Shown: positions 16,375 through 25,405 of the stretch, piece by piece | How the letters are laid out: every line of letters starts with the position of its first letter | Position numbering within the stretch: position 1 is the stretch's first letter | Source: JBPRGG01 sp051418075 | GTDB lineage: Bacteria; Bacteroidota; Bacteroidia; Cytophagales; Cyclobacteriaceae | Direction of reading: 5' to 3' | Assembly: GCA_051418075.1 (NCBI GenBank) | Contig: JBPRGG010000172.1 | Span: forward strand, 124,001-188,000 | Length of the DNA stretch: 64,000 nt | Program-made: the position numbers and the translations under genes | The notes under the pieces: model-generated | Database searches by the model: none | What the model was told of the DNA's origin: nothing | The model's input: only the letters and a program-made list of their open reading frames with translations

Positions 16375-19074
16375 ATGATCGAAAAACCTGATGAACCTGA
16401 TAAGTTGTTATCCTTTTTACCCCAGCTTGGCGTTTGTATTACCATAGACAAACACCAAAATATCACTCAAATTCACCCAGTTTTTTTAAAATTACTGAAA
16501 TACCAGGAACCCGAGATTTTACAAAAACCCTATCAAGCGTTTTTTTCTGAAAAGTCTAAGGAATTGCTGAATGAAAATGGGGATCTATCTTCTTGTCATC
16601 CGGTAAATTTGGAATTGGCAGATGCAAATGGACATATAAAAAACTTATCATTTCTGGTAATTCAATCGGATCAGGAATTGACTTTGTGCCTTTGGAATGC
16701 TTATGAACAATTACAAAAAATACAGCAGGAAAAAGCTTCAATTTGGGAGAAATTATTTGACAACGCTCCCCTGGGATTATGTTTATTAAACCAAAATAAG
16801 ATTTCCTTTGTCAATCAGCAGCTATGTAAAATGACCTATTATGAGAAGGATGAACTGACTAATCTAAACCTGACCAATTTATTTTCCCAACCCGGTGACT
16901 GGAACCTAATAAAGGAAGATAGCACCTTGTCAAATGATTCGTTTATAAGCCGGGAAGTAAAATGGAAAACACGTATAGGGACTGAGTTTGATGTTTTAAT
17001 TAACCTTACTCACCTGGATGAACCGGAAAGGAACATTGATATGGCTGTTTTTGCCCTGGATATCTCTGAGGTTAAGGATGTTGAGTATGCCCTTTTGGAA
17101 AGTGAAAAAAACCTGACCCAACATCTTGAAGAAATTCAAACCATTACAGAAGAATTGCGGGTATCAAATGACGAGTTATCTGACATAAATTTACAGTTAC
17201 AAGAAGCAAATTTCAGATTATCTGAAAGTGAAAAAACTTATAAATCCATGTTTCAGGATAATACTTCGATCATGCTCCTGATTGACCCTGATGATGGTAA
17301 AATCGTAGATGCCAATCATGCTGCTTGCCAGTTTTATGGATATATGCCTGCCGAATTCAGAAATATGTACATAGATGAGATCAATTTATATGATCCTGAA
17401 TTGATCAGGAATGATCTCTACAAAGTGAAAAATGATAATAGCAATTATTTCAGATTTAAGCACAAACTGGCCAACGGATCATTCAGAGATGTGGAGGTTT
17501 ATTCTGGTCCTGTTACAGTTGAAAAGCGAAAGTTGCTATATTCAATCATACATGATGTAACTGATAGGGTGGAGGTGCAAAGAAAGCACCTGAAATTGCT
17601 GGAGCAATTTAAAAAGTTGGTGGACACCATTCCTAATGGAATTGATGAATGTGATGCAGATGGCACCATTTTATTTAGCAATACAGCTCATTACCAAATG
17701 ATGAAAATGGAAGAAGGAGAATTGATTGGGAAGAGCATTACGGATTTTATGGACAGAGAGGATAAAGAAGAGTTGTGCAATTTCTACAAATATGTCATGG
17801 AAATCAAACCCGTCCCTACACCTTTTATTGCCCGTCAAAAGACTAAAGATGGAGAATATATTGATGTTCAGTTGGATTGGAATTATTTGAAGGATGAGCA
17901 GGACCAAATTACCGGCTTTATTGTGGTTATTTCTGATATTACTGAACGAAAGAAAAATGAAGCGGCCCTCACTGAAAGTGAAAATAAGTTTCGCAACCTT
18001 GTTGAAAATATAGATGAAGCTTTCTGGTTAAGAGATCTGAATACTGATAAAATGATTTATCTTAGCCCTGGGTATGAAAAGATATGGAGTAGTAGCCGTG
18101 AAAAAGCGCTGGATAACCCTGAATCCTTATTTGATCAGATTCATCCTGATGATAAAGACCTGGTAAGAGCAAAGCTTTTCAGTCCGTCAATGGATTTTAT
18201 CGAGGATATTGAATGTAGGATTATTAAACCAGGTGGCTCTGTTGTTTGGGTTATGATCAAGTCATTTGTATTGAAAGAAGGATCAAACATACATCAGATA
18301 GGATTAGCCACTGATATCACAGAAAGGAAGCGCACAAATCAACACATTCTTGCTCAAAATGTGGAACTAAAGAAAATTAACCAGGAATTGGACCAGTTCG
18401 TTTATAGTGTTTCACACAATCTGCGTTCACCCCTGACTTCTATTCTGGGCTTAGTCAATTTGCTTAAGATCACAGATGATCCGCAACAGGTGGATGAAAT
18501 GCTGAAATTAATTGAAAATAGTATCATCAAACTGGATGAAACCATTCATGAGATCATTGACTATTCAAAAAATGCACGGATGGAAGTAGTTCAGGAAGCC
18601 TTTGACGTGGAAGAATTATTAGAAGATGTGCTGGAAAGATTAAAATATCTTTATCAGAAAAAATCTATTAAAATTCTAAAAGAGGTGTCACCCCATAAGA
18701 TATTCCGATCTGATGCTTCCAGGTTGAGGGTTGTCCTAATTAATCTGATTTCCAATGCCATCAAATACTATGATCCTAATAAACCTATACCTTATGTCAA
18801 AATTAATATAGAACCACATCAGAAGGGGCTGAAAATAATAGTTTCGGACAATGGCATAGGCATTCCGGAAAAAGAGACCGAAAAAATCTTTAAAATGTTC
18901 TATAGAGCTACAGAATTATCAAGCGGGGCGGGTTTAGGGTTGGCTATTGTAAAAGAAGTATTGGATAAATTGAATGGTATGATTTCAGTTAAATCAAATT
19001 ATGGCTTTGGCTCGGATTTCATCATAATCATTCCTACCACACCTGAAATGAATTTCACTACCACATCATCCTGA
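16375..19074 (+). CDS. Cytoplasmic multi-PAS sensor histidine kinase
   Basis: An 899-residue kinase without membrane helices. I read about five PAS-like modules: roughly 14-105, 122-235, 285-400, 405-520 and 528-650, with a short coiled coil around 240-280 between the second and third. The HisKA domain carries the phospho-acceptor H681 in FVYSVSHNLRSPL. The ATPase domain follows with RVVLINLISNAIKYYDPN (N box), SDNGIGIPEKETEKIFKMF (G1) and GAGLGLAIVKEV (G2). No receiver domain or response regulator is next to it, so its partner is elsewhere. It stands alone, with 254 bp upstream and 108 bp to the next open frame. Confidence 0.92.
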   Translation: MIEKPDEPDKLLSFLPQLGVCITIDKHQNITQIHPVFLKLLKYQEPEILQKPYQAFFSEKSKELLNENGDLSSCHPVNLELADANGHIKNLSFLVIQSDQELTLCLWNAYEQLQKIQQEKASIWEKLFDNAPLGLCLLNQNKISFVNQQLCKMTYYEKDELTNLNLTNLFSQPGDWNLIKEDSTLSNDSFISREVKWKTRIGTEFDVLINLTHLDEPERNIDMAVFALDISEVKDVEYALLESEKNLTQHLEEIQTITEELRVSNDELSDINLQLQEANFRLSESEKTYKSMFQDNTSIMLLIDPDDGKIVDANHAACQFYGYMPAEFRNMYIDEINLYDPELIRNDLYKVKNDNSNYFRFKHKLANGSFRDVEVYSGPVTVEKRKLLYSIIHDVTDRVEVQRKHLKLLEQFKKLVDTIPNGIDECDADGTILFSNTAHYQMMKMEEGELIGKSITDFMDREDKEELCNFYKYVMEIKPVPTPFIARQKTKDGEYIDVQLDWNYLKDEQDQITGFIVVISDITERKKNEAALTESENKFRNLVENIDEAFWLRDLNTDKMIYLSPGYEKIWSSSREKALDNPESLFDQIHPDDKDLVRAKLFSPSMDFIEDIECRIIKPGGSVVWVMIKSFVLKEGSNIHQIGLATDITERKRTNQHILAQNVELKKINQELDQFVYSVSHNLRSPLTSILGLVNLLKITDDPQQVDEMLKLIENSIIKLDETIHEIIDYSKNARMEVVQEAFDVEELLEDVLERLKYLYQKKSIKILKEVSPHKIFRSDASRLRVVLINLISNAIKYYDPNKPIPYVKINIEPHQKGLKIIVSDNGIGIPEKETEKIFKMFYRATELSSGAGLGLAIVKEVLDKLNGMISVKSNYGFGSDFIIIIPTTPEMNFTTTSS

Positions 19075-19076
19075 TT

Positions 19077-19090
19077 AATTACCGGTAATT
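19077..19090. promoter_or_regulatory. Perfect 14-bp palindrome upstream of the GH30-like gene
   Basis: AATTACCGGTAATT is fully palindromic. It begins 2 bp after the kinase stop codon and 123 bp before the hydrolase start. Its core TACCGGTA recurs just before the GH94 gene at 5847-5854. It could be an operator, but the core 8-mer is expected about once by chance in a window this size. Confidence 0.35.
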
Positions 19091-19212
19091 GAATTCTTTA
19101 ATTAAATAAATTAAGCAGGCTTGCCCTTATTTCATTAAATTTTATCAACTATTGTTTTGTTTATTTTTCATTTTTTTTAATATTGTTAAAATATTCACCT
19201 AAAAATAAAACA

Positions 19213-20700
19213 ATGAAGATCAAACTGCCCCTGATTATCCTATATTTTTTCATTCCTGCTCAAATAATAGCCCAGGCTACCAATTTTACTGCTGTTCAGG
19301 CTGAGGTAGACTTTTCCAAAAAATTAAGAGACTGGGATGGCTTTGGTTTTAATTATGTGGAAACTGCCCAGACTATTGATTATGAACAGGATCCCCAGGA
19401 ATACGGTGGATTTAGTTTGTTGACTGAAACTGAAAGGCAAGAGATCATTGATATGATTTTTGGGGAAGAAGGTTTAAAGGTAGGTCTGGTCAAAATGTTT
19501 TTGGATCCCTGGCACCAGGATAGACCAAACGGGGCTTTTGATCATAAAACCACTACAGAAAATATGCGGTATTTTGTTCGGGAGGGACTAAAAAAAACCC
19601 GGGCCAGGGGAGCAGATCTGGAAATCATCACCACCCTGTATGGCCCGCCCTCATATATGACCAGGCAAAAATTTTTACGTGGAAGGGATTTTGATCCGGC
19701 TCATAAAGAAGATCTGGCCAGATACCTGATCGATTGGGTCAGATTTTTAAAATCAGAAGAAGGCTTTCCTGTAAAATACATATCATTACACAATGAAGGA
19801 GAATCATGGCTGCGTTGGGATGTAGAGGATCAAACCGGAAATATAGGACATGGGCATGATTACAACATGTTTTGGCCCCCTTCCCTGGTGGTTGAATTTT
19901 TAAAGTTGTTACCACCTATGATAAAACAGGCTGGTTTACAAGAGGTAGGAGTCACTCCGGGAGAAACGACCAACTGGTATCGATTTGGTACCTGGGGATA
20001 TGCCAATGCTATTTATGATGATGAGGAAGCGTTGAATCAAATGGCCCTGATCACTTCTCATGGATTCTATTCCGGTAATTATGGTCGTTGGTTTGGAGAA
20101 CATAAAAGCGAAGGTATTGATATACTGCGCTCCAAAAGACCCGAACTGCACGCTTGGGTAACTTCTACCAGTTGGAGTGACATGGATGCCAAAAACATCA
20201 AGGAAATGCATGGAAATATTTATACCGCCAAAGTAAATGGCATCATTCCCTGGGCAGGAATTCAGCGGCCTCCTTTATGGGTAGGCGGGGACCCCAATCC
20301 TGGTTCTGCCTTTACGGTTTATGAAGATGGCAATTATGAGGTCAGAAGAGGATATTACTTTTATAAACAAATCACCCGGGCTGGTCAGCCGGGAATGGCT
20401 GTAGCCAGAACCAGCGCCATGGACTCTGAAATTGCCATTATTGGGTTTTCCAGTAATAATACTGATCATCCGGATGCAGTGGTGGTGGTAAATATTAGTA
20501 ATCATAATCGTCCGGTGGCTTTGCAGGTACTTGGAAGCTCCAGTCAGACGTTTCAGGCTTTCCGAACCACTGAATCAGGAAATCGTTATGAAAACATTTC
20601 ACAGGACAGGTATCGGGAAATAGGAAATTTTGACCTTAATAACGGGGTGATCAACTATATGGCCCCTGCTGGTTCAGTTACAACATTTTTTGCCCGCTGA
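19213..20700 (+). CDS. Secreted GH30-like (clan GH-A) glycoside hydrolase
   Basis: I take the ATG at 19213 (495 residues) because it starts directly with a signal peptide (MKIKLPLIILYFFIPAQIIAQA); the frame is open back to 19183. The body is a clan GH-A barrel with a C-terminal beta domain typical of GH30: DGFGFNYVE near the start, ITTLYGPPSYM, and the acid/base E195 in SLHNEGESW. At the place where GH30 enzymes carry their nucleophile Glu (after a Thr on strand 7) this protein reads HAWVTSTSW, with S318. The C-terminus (NNGVINYMAPAGSVTTFFAR) matches the small beta domain of the family. The substrate is unknown; activity is uncertain because of the missing nucleophile. Confidence 0.75.
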   Translation: MKIKLPLIILYFFIPAQIIAQATNFTAVQAEVDFSKKLRDWDGFGFNYVETAQTIDYEQDPQEYGGFSLLTETERQEIIDMIFGEEGLKVGLVKMFLDPWHQDRPNGAFDHKTTTENMRYFVREGLKKTRARGADLEIITTLYGPPSYMTRQKFLRGRDFDPAHKEDLARYLIDWVRFLKSEEGFPVKYISLHNEGESWLRWDVEDQTGNIGHGHDYNMFWPPSLVVEFLKLLPPMIKQAGLQEVGVTPGETTNWYRFGTWGYANAIYDDEEALNQMALITSHGFYSGNYGRWFGEHKSEGIDILRSKRPELHAWVTSTSWSDMDAKNIKEMHGNIYTAKVNGIIPWAGIQRPPLWVGGDPNPGSAFTVYEDGNYEVRRGYYFYKQITRAGQPGMAVARTSAMDSEIAIIGFSSNNTDHPDAVVVVNISNHNRPVALQVLGSSSQTFQAFRTTESGNRYENISQDRYREIGNFDLNNGVINYMAPAGSVTTFFAR

Positions 20701-20818
20701 TCTTCAGTAATAGGGATACGATACGGCTGTTTTTCATTTTTAGCTTTCTTTAAAACGGTTTCTTAACCAGTACCAGTCCATAGGCTGTAATATAATCTGA
20801 AGACTTGTCATGAATAAG

Positions 20819-20852
20819 CAATAGAGAAAAATTTTTAATTTTTTCTCTATTG
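20819..20852. terminator. Inverted repeat, possible terminator after the GH30-like gene
   Basis: CAATAGAGAAAAA (20819-20831) pairs perfectly with TTTTTCTCTATTG (20840-20852), leaving an 8-nt T-rich loop. It lies 119 bp downstream of the hydrolase stop. The stem is A/T-rich and lacks a following T run, so termination is possible but not certain. Confidence 0.4.
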
Positions 20853-20992
20853 AATCCCTTTTTCAACATCCTGGCAATCACTATTTTGTTTTCACAAAAG
20901 GCATATTCCTACAGATATTACATAGGTAATAAAGAAATATATCAGCTCTTTTATTCAAAAAATATTCAAATAATATAAAAATATAAATAAAA

Positions 20993-21009
20993 AGTACTAT
21001 TTTTGTACT
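20993..21009 (+). promoter_or_regulatory. Bacteroidota-type -7 box inside an inverted repeat
   Basis: TATTTTTG at 20998-21005 matches TAnnTTTG exactly and lies 20 bp before the ATG at 21026. It is bracketed by AGTAC (20993-20997) and GTACT (21005-21009), an inverted repeat that would let a dimeric regulator cover the promoter. No clear -33 TTG was found at the usual distance. Confidence 0.45.
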
Positions 21010-21025
21010 GTAAATTATAATATAT

Positions 21026-21571
21026 ATGAAATATTCATTCATCTTTATTGCATTTTTAATTAGTAATATTACATGGGGACAGGAAATTACTTCGGATAAG
21101 TTTGATCATTCTCTGGTAAATCAATTGTTATTTCAAAAGATCAATGAATTAAGAGATCAGCAAAACCTGGCTCCTGTTATATCTAATATAGTTCTTGAAC
21201 AAGCTTCGCAGCATCATGCTTCGTATATGTCGCAATCCACCATTGTATCTCACTATCAGGAAATGAATTTAGTGAAACAAATTACCTTGTTCGGCCCCCG
21301 GGACAGGATTGATTATTTTGCACAAAATATTGACCTTACCCATAATGTTTATGCTGAAATATGCCTGGGAATAAGACTCAAAAAAGTAGCAAACCATCAG
21401 ATTTTAGCAGAAAAATTATTTGAGGAGTTGGTGAAGTCTGAAAACCACGCCCTTTTGATAAATCCTCAAGCTCAGTACCTGGGCACCTCGGTCGAGCCCA
21501 GGAAGAATACTTATTATTTGGCTATTAATATAGGCATGGGGTATAATAATTCGATAGCATTGTTGGAATAA
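21026..21571 (+). CDS. Secreted CAP/SCP-superfamily-like protein, copy 1
   Basis: A 181-residue protein with a signal peptide (1-18, cleaving after TWGQ). The remainder resembles the CAP (SCP/PR-1) fold: a helix with LLFQKINELRDQQNLAPV, then LEQASQHHASYMSQST, the SHYQEM segment, and AEICLGIRLKK, which supply the histidine and glutamate positions of the CAP cavity. The end (YYLAINIGMGYNN) gives the last strand. It is a paralogue of the next gene (133 bp downstream), sharing IVSH-Q-M, the AEKLF helix and the terminal GYNN-IALL. Function is unknown; CAP proteins are often extracellular binding or protease-like proteins. Identity as CAP rests on motif pattern only. Confidence 0.65.
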   Translation: MKYSFIFIAFLISNITWGQEITSDKFDHSLVNQLLFQKINELRDQQNLAPVISNIVLEQASQHHASYMSQSTIVSHYQEMNLVKQITLFGPRDRIDYFAQNIDLTHNVYAEICLGIRLKKVANHQILAEKLFEELVKSENHALLINPQAQYLGTSVEPRKNTYYLAINIGMGYNNSIALLE

Positions 21572-21704
21572 CTATCAATTACCTTTGATAGTTTATCTTT
21601 AAATTCAACCCACTCGTCCAAAATATTCCCCTGACTCGTCGAAAATAAAATTCTGGTTTTCAACATTTTTTTATATTTATACCGTAGTTTAAACCAGTTA
21701 TTGT

Positions 21705-22253
21705 ATGAAATCTTTACTTATTGCCACTTTTATGGCATTTTCAACCTGTGCTTACAGTCAGGCAGACCAAGCCTCTGAGATCAACCTTCAGGTAATTGAT
21801 TCCATTTTAATGAACAAAGTACAGGATCATCGACTAATTAATCAGTTGCCTGATTTCTTTGAAAGCGAAATCCTCAATCATGCAGCCATCCACCATTCAG
21901 AATATATGGCTAAAACGGCCATTGTTTCTCATTTTCAAAAAATGCCTCTCATTTCTTTTAACCGGTTGTATTCTCCTAAAGAAAGAATAGCTCATTTTGC
22001 CAATAATGAACTCGGTCAGGATAATTATTATGGGGAAATATGTTTTGGTATACGCATGAAAAATGCGAAAAGTAATGAAGCCATTGCCGAAAAGCTTTTT
22101 CAGGTGATCCTGGAAAGTGAAAATGAGCAGGCTGTTTTAAATCCTGAATGCAGATATATAGGACTTTCAGTGCAATCCAGTAAAAAGACATACTATACCA
22201 CCATTAACTTTGCTTTGGGTTATAACAACATCATTGCCCTATTATCCCCCTGA
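21705..22253 (+). CDS. Secreted CAP/SCP-superfamily-like protein, copy 2
   Basis: A 182-residue paralogue of the gene just upstream, with a signal peptide ending CAYSQA (about residue 20). The same framework is present: LNHAAIHHSEYMAKTAIVSHFQKM, then GEICFGIRMKNA, IAEKLFQVILESENEQAVLNPE, and a final NFALGYNNIIALL. Conservation is highest around the putative cavity residues (HH, SH, E) and the C-terminal strand, while linkers differ, so the duplication looks old rather than recent. It has its own 133-bp upstream gap and might have its own promoter. Confidence 0.65.
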   Translation: MKSLLIATFMAFSTCAYSQADQASEINLQVIDSILMNKVQDHRLINQLPDFFESEILNHAAIHHSEYMAKTAIVSHFQKMPLISFNRLYSPKERIAHFANNELGQDNYYGEICFGIRMKNAKSNEAIAEKLFQVILESENEQAVLNPECRYIGLSVQSSKKTYYTTINFALGYNNIIALLSP

Positions 22254-22471
22254 TAAATAATTCCATAAGCTTTAATAGGCTATTACTGTTTTGATTAATT
22301 CAGGATATTTCTAACTTTACCATCCATTTTATATGGGTTTGTAGGTGAAACAGGTCTGCCCTCCCACAGTATCTTTCATAGGTTCCCTAAAAAAACTTAG
22401 GATTGGATCAAGACCTTAATTTATCTGATTTATGGCAGGAAATCACATTAATCATGTAATAATTTGAAATT

Positions 22472-23422
22472 ATGTATCAGGAACAGAAATCATCTTTTGG
22501 TCAATTTGAAGCATTGCAATTATATAATCCGGAAGGCGCTTCCATGAAAATAATTCCCGCCTTTGGTGCCAATCTTGTTCAATTAAAACTGCTTTTTAAA
22601 AACAAAACCTATGATCTGATCAATGGAGTGGCTTCTGATCAGGAATTACTTAATGACAAGGCCTTTAAAAGTGCTCTGCTGGCTCCCTTTCCCAACAGGA
22701 TCAGGGACGGTCAATACCAATTTGAGCAAAAGAAATTTCAGCTTCCTGTTAATGAAAAAGATAAGAATAATGCCCTGCATGGCTTTATGTACAAACATAA
22801 ATTTGAGGTAGAAGATGTAAAGTTATTGGAAAATATGGCGGAAGTTAACCTGGTTAATCAGTATTCAGGTGACGAGGAAGGATTTCCCTTTAAATTTCAG
22901 ACCAGTATAAAGTTCGTAATCTCTGATAAGGAAGGTTTGTCAGTGACATTGCAAGTGATAAATACTGATAAAAAACCAATTCCAATGGGCCTCGGATGGC
23001 ATCCCTATTTTACCTTTCAACAGCCAGTAAATAAGCTCTTTTTACAACTGCCCCAGGTGGAGCAGCAGGTATTGGACGAAAGATGTATTCCAACCGGCCA
23101 GGTGGTAAAATATGATAACTTTTCTGTTCCTACATTGATAGGGGACACTTCATTTGACACATCTTTTCTATTAAAAGACCCGGACATCGTCTCCAAAACG
23201 ATAATAAAAGATCCGGAAAATAACTTACAGTTAAAATTTTGGCAGGAAACCGGTCAAAATGGATTTAATTTTTTACAGGTCTACATCCCCAAAACCAGAG
23301 ATGCTATTGCTATTGAGCCCATGACTTGTGGCATTGACGTGCTGAATAACCATAAGGGGCTTATTATATTGCAGCCAGGACAAGAATTCAAAGGAAGTTT
23401 TGGCTTGAACCTGATAGCTTAA
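22472..23422 (+). CDS. galM: Aldose 1-epimerase (galactose mutarotase)
   Basis: This enzyme interconverts the alpha and beta anomers of galactose or glucose, feeding galactokinase. The 316-residue protein has the family residues: the arginine region LLAPFPNRIRDGQY, the first histidine in NALHGFMY, the second in GLGWHPYF, and the catalytic glutamate in AIAIEPMTCGIDVLNN. It has no signal peptide, so it is cytosolic. It is followed by an SGLT-type symporter (86 bp) and galK, forming a galactose-use module. Confidence 0.9.
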   Translation: MYQEQKSSFGQFEALQLYNPEGASMKIIPAFGANLVQLKLLFKNKTYDLINGVASDQELLNDKAFKSALLAPFPNRIRDGQYQFEQKKFQLPVNEKDKNNALHGFMYKHKFEVEDVKLLENMAEVNLVNQYSGDEEGFPFKFQTSIKFVISDKEGLSVTLQVINTDKKPIPMGLGWHPYFTFQQPVNKLFLQLPQVEQQVLDERCIPTGQVVKYDNFSVPTLIGDTSFDTSFLLKDPDIVSKTIIKDPENNLQLKFWQETGQNGFNFLQVYIPKTRDAIAIEPMTCGIDVLNNHKGLIILQPGQEFKGSFGLNLIA

Positions 23423-23472
23423 TCTTAGAGGTTTAATTTTTTATAAAAAGTAGCATAATTGTTTAAAATCCT

Positions 23473-23480
23473 TAAATTTG
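23473..23480 (+). promoter_or_regulatory. Bacteroidota-type -7 box before the SGLT-type symporter
   Basis: TAAATTTG matches TAnnTTTG exactly and ends 28 bp before the ATG at 23509. A TTG occurs at 23459-23461, but the spacing of 11 bp is shorter than the usual -33/-7 distance. It suggests that the symporter and galK can be transcribed separately from galM. Confidence 0.4.
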
Positions 23481-23508
23481 ATTCCATCTCTTAATCAACA
23501 TTAACATA

Positions 23509-25389
23509 ATGGAAACTTTCGATACCATAGATATTATTGTATTCGTAAGCTATGCTGTGTTTATCATAGCGTTGGGCTTATGGGTCTCCCGAACTAAAAA
23601 AGGAGAAGAAAAGACCGCACAGGATTATTTCCTGGCCGATAGATCACTTACCTGGTGGGCCATTGGAGCGTCTTTGATTGCTGCAAATATCTCTGCCGAA
23701 CATTTCATTGCCATGTCTGGTTCAGGCTATGCCATTGGATTGGGTATTGCCGCCTATGAATGGATTGCCGCCATTACTTTGATCTTTGTGGGAAAATATT
23801 TCCTCCCGGTTTTTATTGAAAAGGGTATATATACCATGCCTCAATTTCTGGAAGGCAGGTTCAATAAATATGCTTCCACCGCTTTTGCCGTTTTCTGGTT
23901 GCTGGTTTATATCTTCGTTAATCTTACCTCGGTGAGTTACCTTGGAGCCCTGGCTTTACAAAATATAATGGGTATTCCGCTGATATATGGTATCATCGGG
24001 TTGGTAGTGGTGGCCGGAATATATTCCATTTATGGAGGTTTGAAAGCCGTGGCCTGGACCGATGTGATACAGGTTGTTTTTCTGATTGGAGGTGGTTTGG
24101 TCACTACATTTATAGCTTTGGATGCCGTGGCAGGTCCGGAAGGCGGTATTCTTCGCGGTTTTGAAGTGATTTTTCAGAAAGCAACTGATCATTTTGATAT
24201 GGTAATACGTAAAGGAGCCGTGATGATCCCGGACACCATAAACCCTGAAACAGGAGAGACTGTTACCACCAAAGATGCATTTCAGGACTTGCCCGGTTTG
24301 GCTGTTATTTTCGGAGCCATGTGGCTGACCAATTTTGGTTATTGGGGCTTTAATCAATATATCATTCAAAAAGGATTGGCCGCCAAATCATTGAATGAAG
24401 CCAAAAAAGGATTGGTGTTTGCCGGCTACCTGAAAATATTAATACCTCTATTGGTGATCATACCAGGTATTACAGCATATGTATTAATGAATGACTTTTC
24501 TTCCCAGGAATTGGCTGGCATGATCAATGTACCGGCACAGGAAATAGATGAAATCCGGAAATCTGATGAGGCATATCCCTGGTTGTTAAAATATTTTGTG
24601 CCGGTGGGAGTAAAAGGACTGGCTTTTGCAGCTCTGGCCGCAGCCATCGTTTCATCTCTGGCTTCAATGATTAATAGCACCTCTACTATTTTTGCAGTAG
24701 ATATTTACAAAACACATATCAATAAGAACGCCAATAACAAGCAAATGGTTAGAGTTGGTCGCTGGGTAGCATTTGTTGGTTTATTTATTGCAGTACTGGT
24801 AGCACAGGAATTACGAACTTTTGATCAGGTTTTTCAATATATTCAGGAATATACCGGATACATTTATCCCGGTGTGGTGGTAGTGTATTTTATTGGTCTT
24901 TTCTGGAAACAAGCTACCCCTAAAGCCGCACTTTGGACGGCTGGCCTTACCATTCCTATAGGAATTGCCATCAAATTATTATTTCCGGAAATGCCATTTA
25001 TTTTGAGAATGGGTTATGTTTTTATCCTGCTGGTATTTGTGGCTGCTATATTTAGTTTTACGGAAAAGAAAAGAAAAATCCCTACTACTGTGGATGAAAC
25101 AAAAAAACCGGTGTTGGGCTATTTTCTTTTGGGAATCGGGATTATATTCGGCCTTTTAGGTGTATTTCTGGCCGGACCAATGAGTGGGTTGGCATTCGAA
25201 TCTGTTTTTGTAACCGCTACAGGATTCATTATGGTAGGGATCATTATGATCACCAATATTAAAATGAAGGAAATGGATAAAGATGCCATTACGGTAGATC
25301 CGGCCATTTTTAAAACTAATATGGGTTTTAATATAGCTGCTGTTGGTATCGTGGTGATAGTAGCCGTATTATACATTTTGTACTGGTAA
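23509..25389 (+). CDS. SGLT-type Na+/sugar symporter (SSS family), probable galactose importer
   Basis: A 626-residue SSS transporter with about 14 helices. Its start, DYFLADRSLTWWAIGASLIAANISAEHFIAMSGSGY (read in two parts around residues 39-74), is the SGLT/vSGLT signature for Na+/sugar carriers. Further family blocks are YSIYGGLKAVAWTDVIQ and the NFGYWGFNQYIIQK segment, which carries sugar-site residues in vSGLT. Its position between galM and galK (16 bp before galK) argues for galactose or a close sugar. It is clearly different from the other SSS protein at 2910, which lacks the SGLT signature. Confidence 0.9.
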   Translation: METFDTIDIIVFVSYAVFIIALGLWVSRTKKGEEKTAQDYFLADRSLTWWAIGASLIAANISAEHFIAMSGSGYAIGLGIAAYEWIAAITLIFVGKYFLPVFIEKGIYTMPQFLEGRFNKYASTAFAVFWLLVYIFVNLTSVSYLGALALQNIMGIPLIYGIIGLVVVAGIYSIYGGLKAVAWTDVIQVVFLIGGGLVTTFIALDAVAGPEGGILRGFEVIFQKATDHFDMVIRKGAVMIPDTINPETGETVTTKDAFQDLPGLAVIFGAMWLTNFGYWGFNQYIIQKGLAAKSLNEAKKGLVFAGYLKILIPLLVIIPGITAYVLMNDFSSQELAGMINVPAQEIDEIRKSDEAYPWLLKYFVPVGVKGLAFAALAAAIVSSLASMINSTSTIFAVDIYKTHINKNANNKQMVRVGRWVAFVGLFIAVLVAQELRTFDQVFQYIQEYTGYIYPGVVVVYFIGLFWKQATPKAALWTAGLTIPIGIAIKLLFPEMPFILRMGYVFILLVFVAAIFSFTEKKRKIPTTVDETKKPVLGYFLLGIGIIFGLLGVFLAGPMSGLAFESVFVTATGFIMVGIIMITNIKMKEMDKDAITVDPAIFKTNMGFNIAAVGIVVIVAVLYILYW

Positions 25390-25405
25390 AAAAGAGTTCG
25401 TTAAA

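Larger units (their letters stand above)
20701..21025. other. Non-coding gap with hairpin and promoter
   Basis: No coding frame is credible in this 325-bp stretch. It contains a 13-bp perfect inverted repeat (20819-20831 and 20840-20852) and, near its right end, a -7 box (20998-21005) for the CAP-like gene. The region from about 20930 on is strongly AT-rich. Confidence 0.5.
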
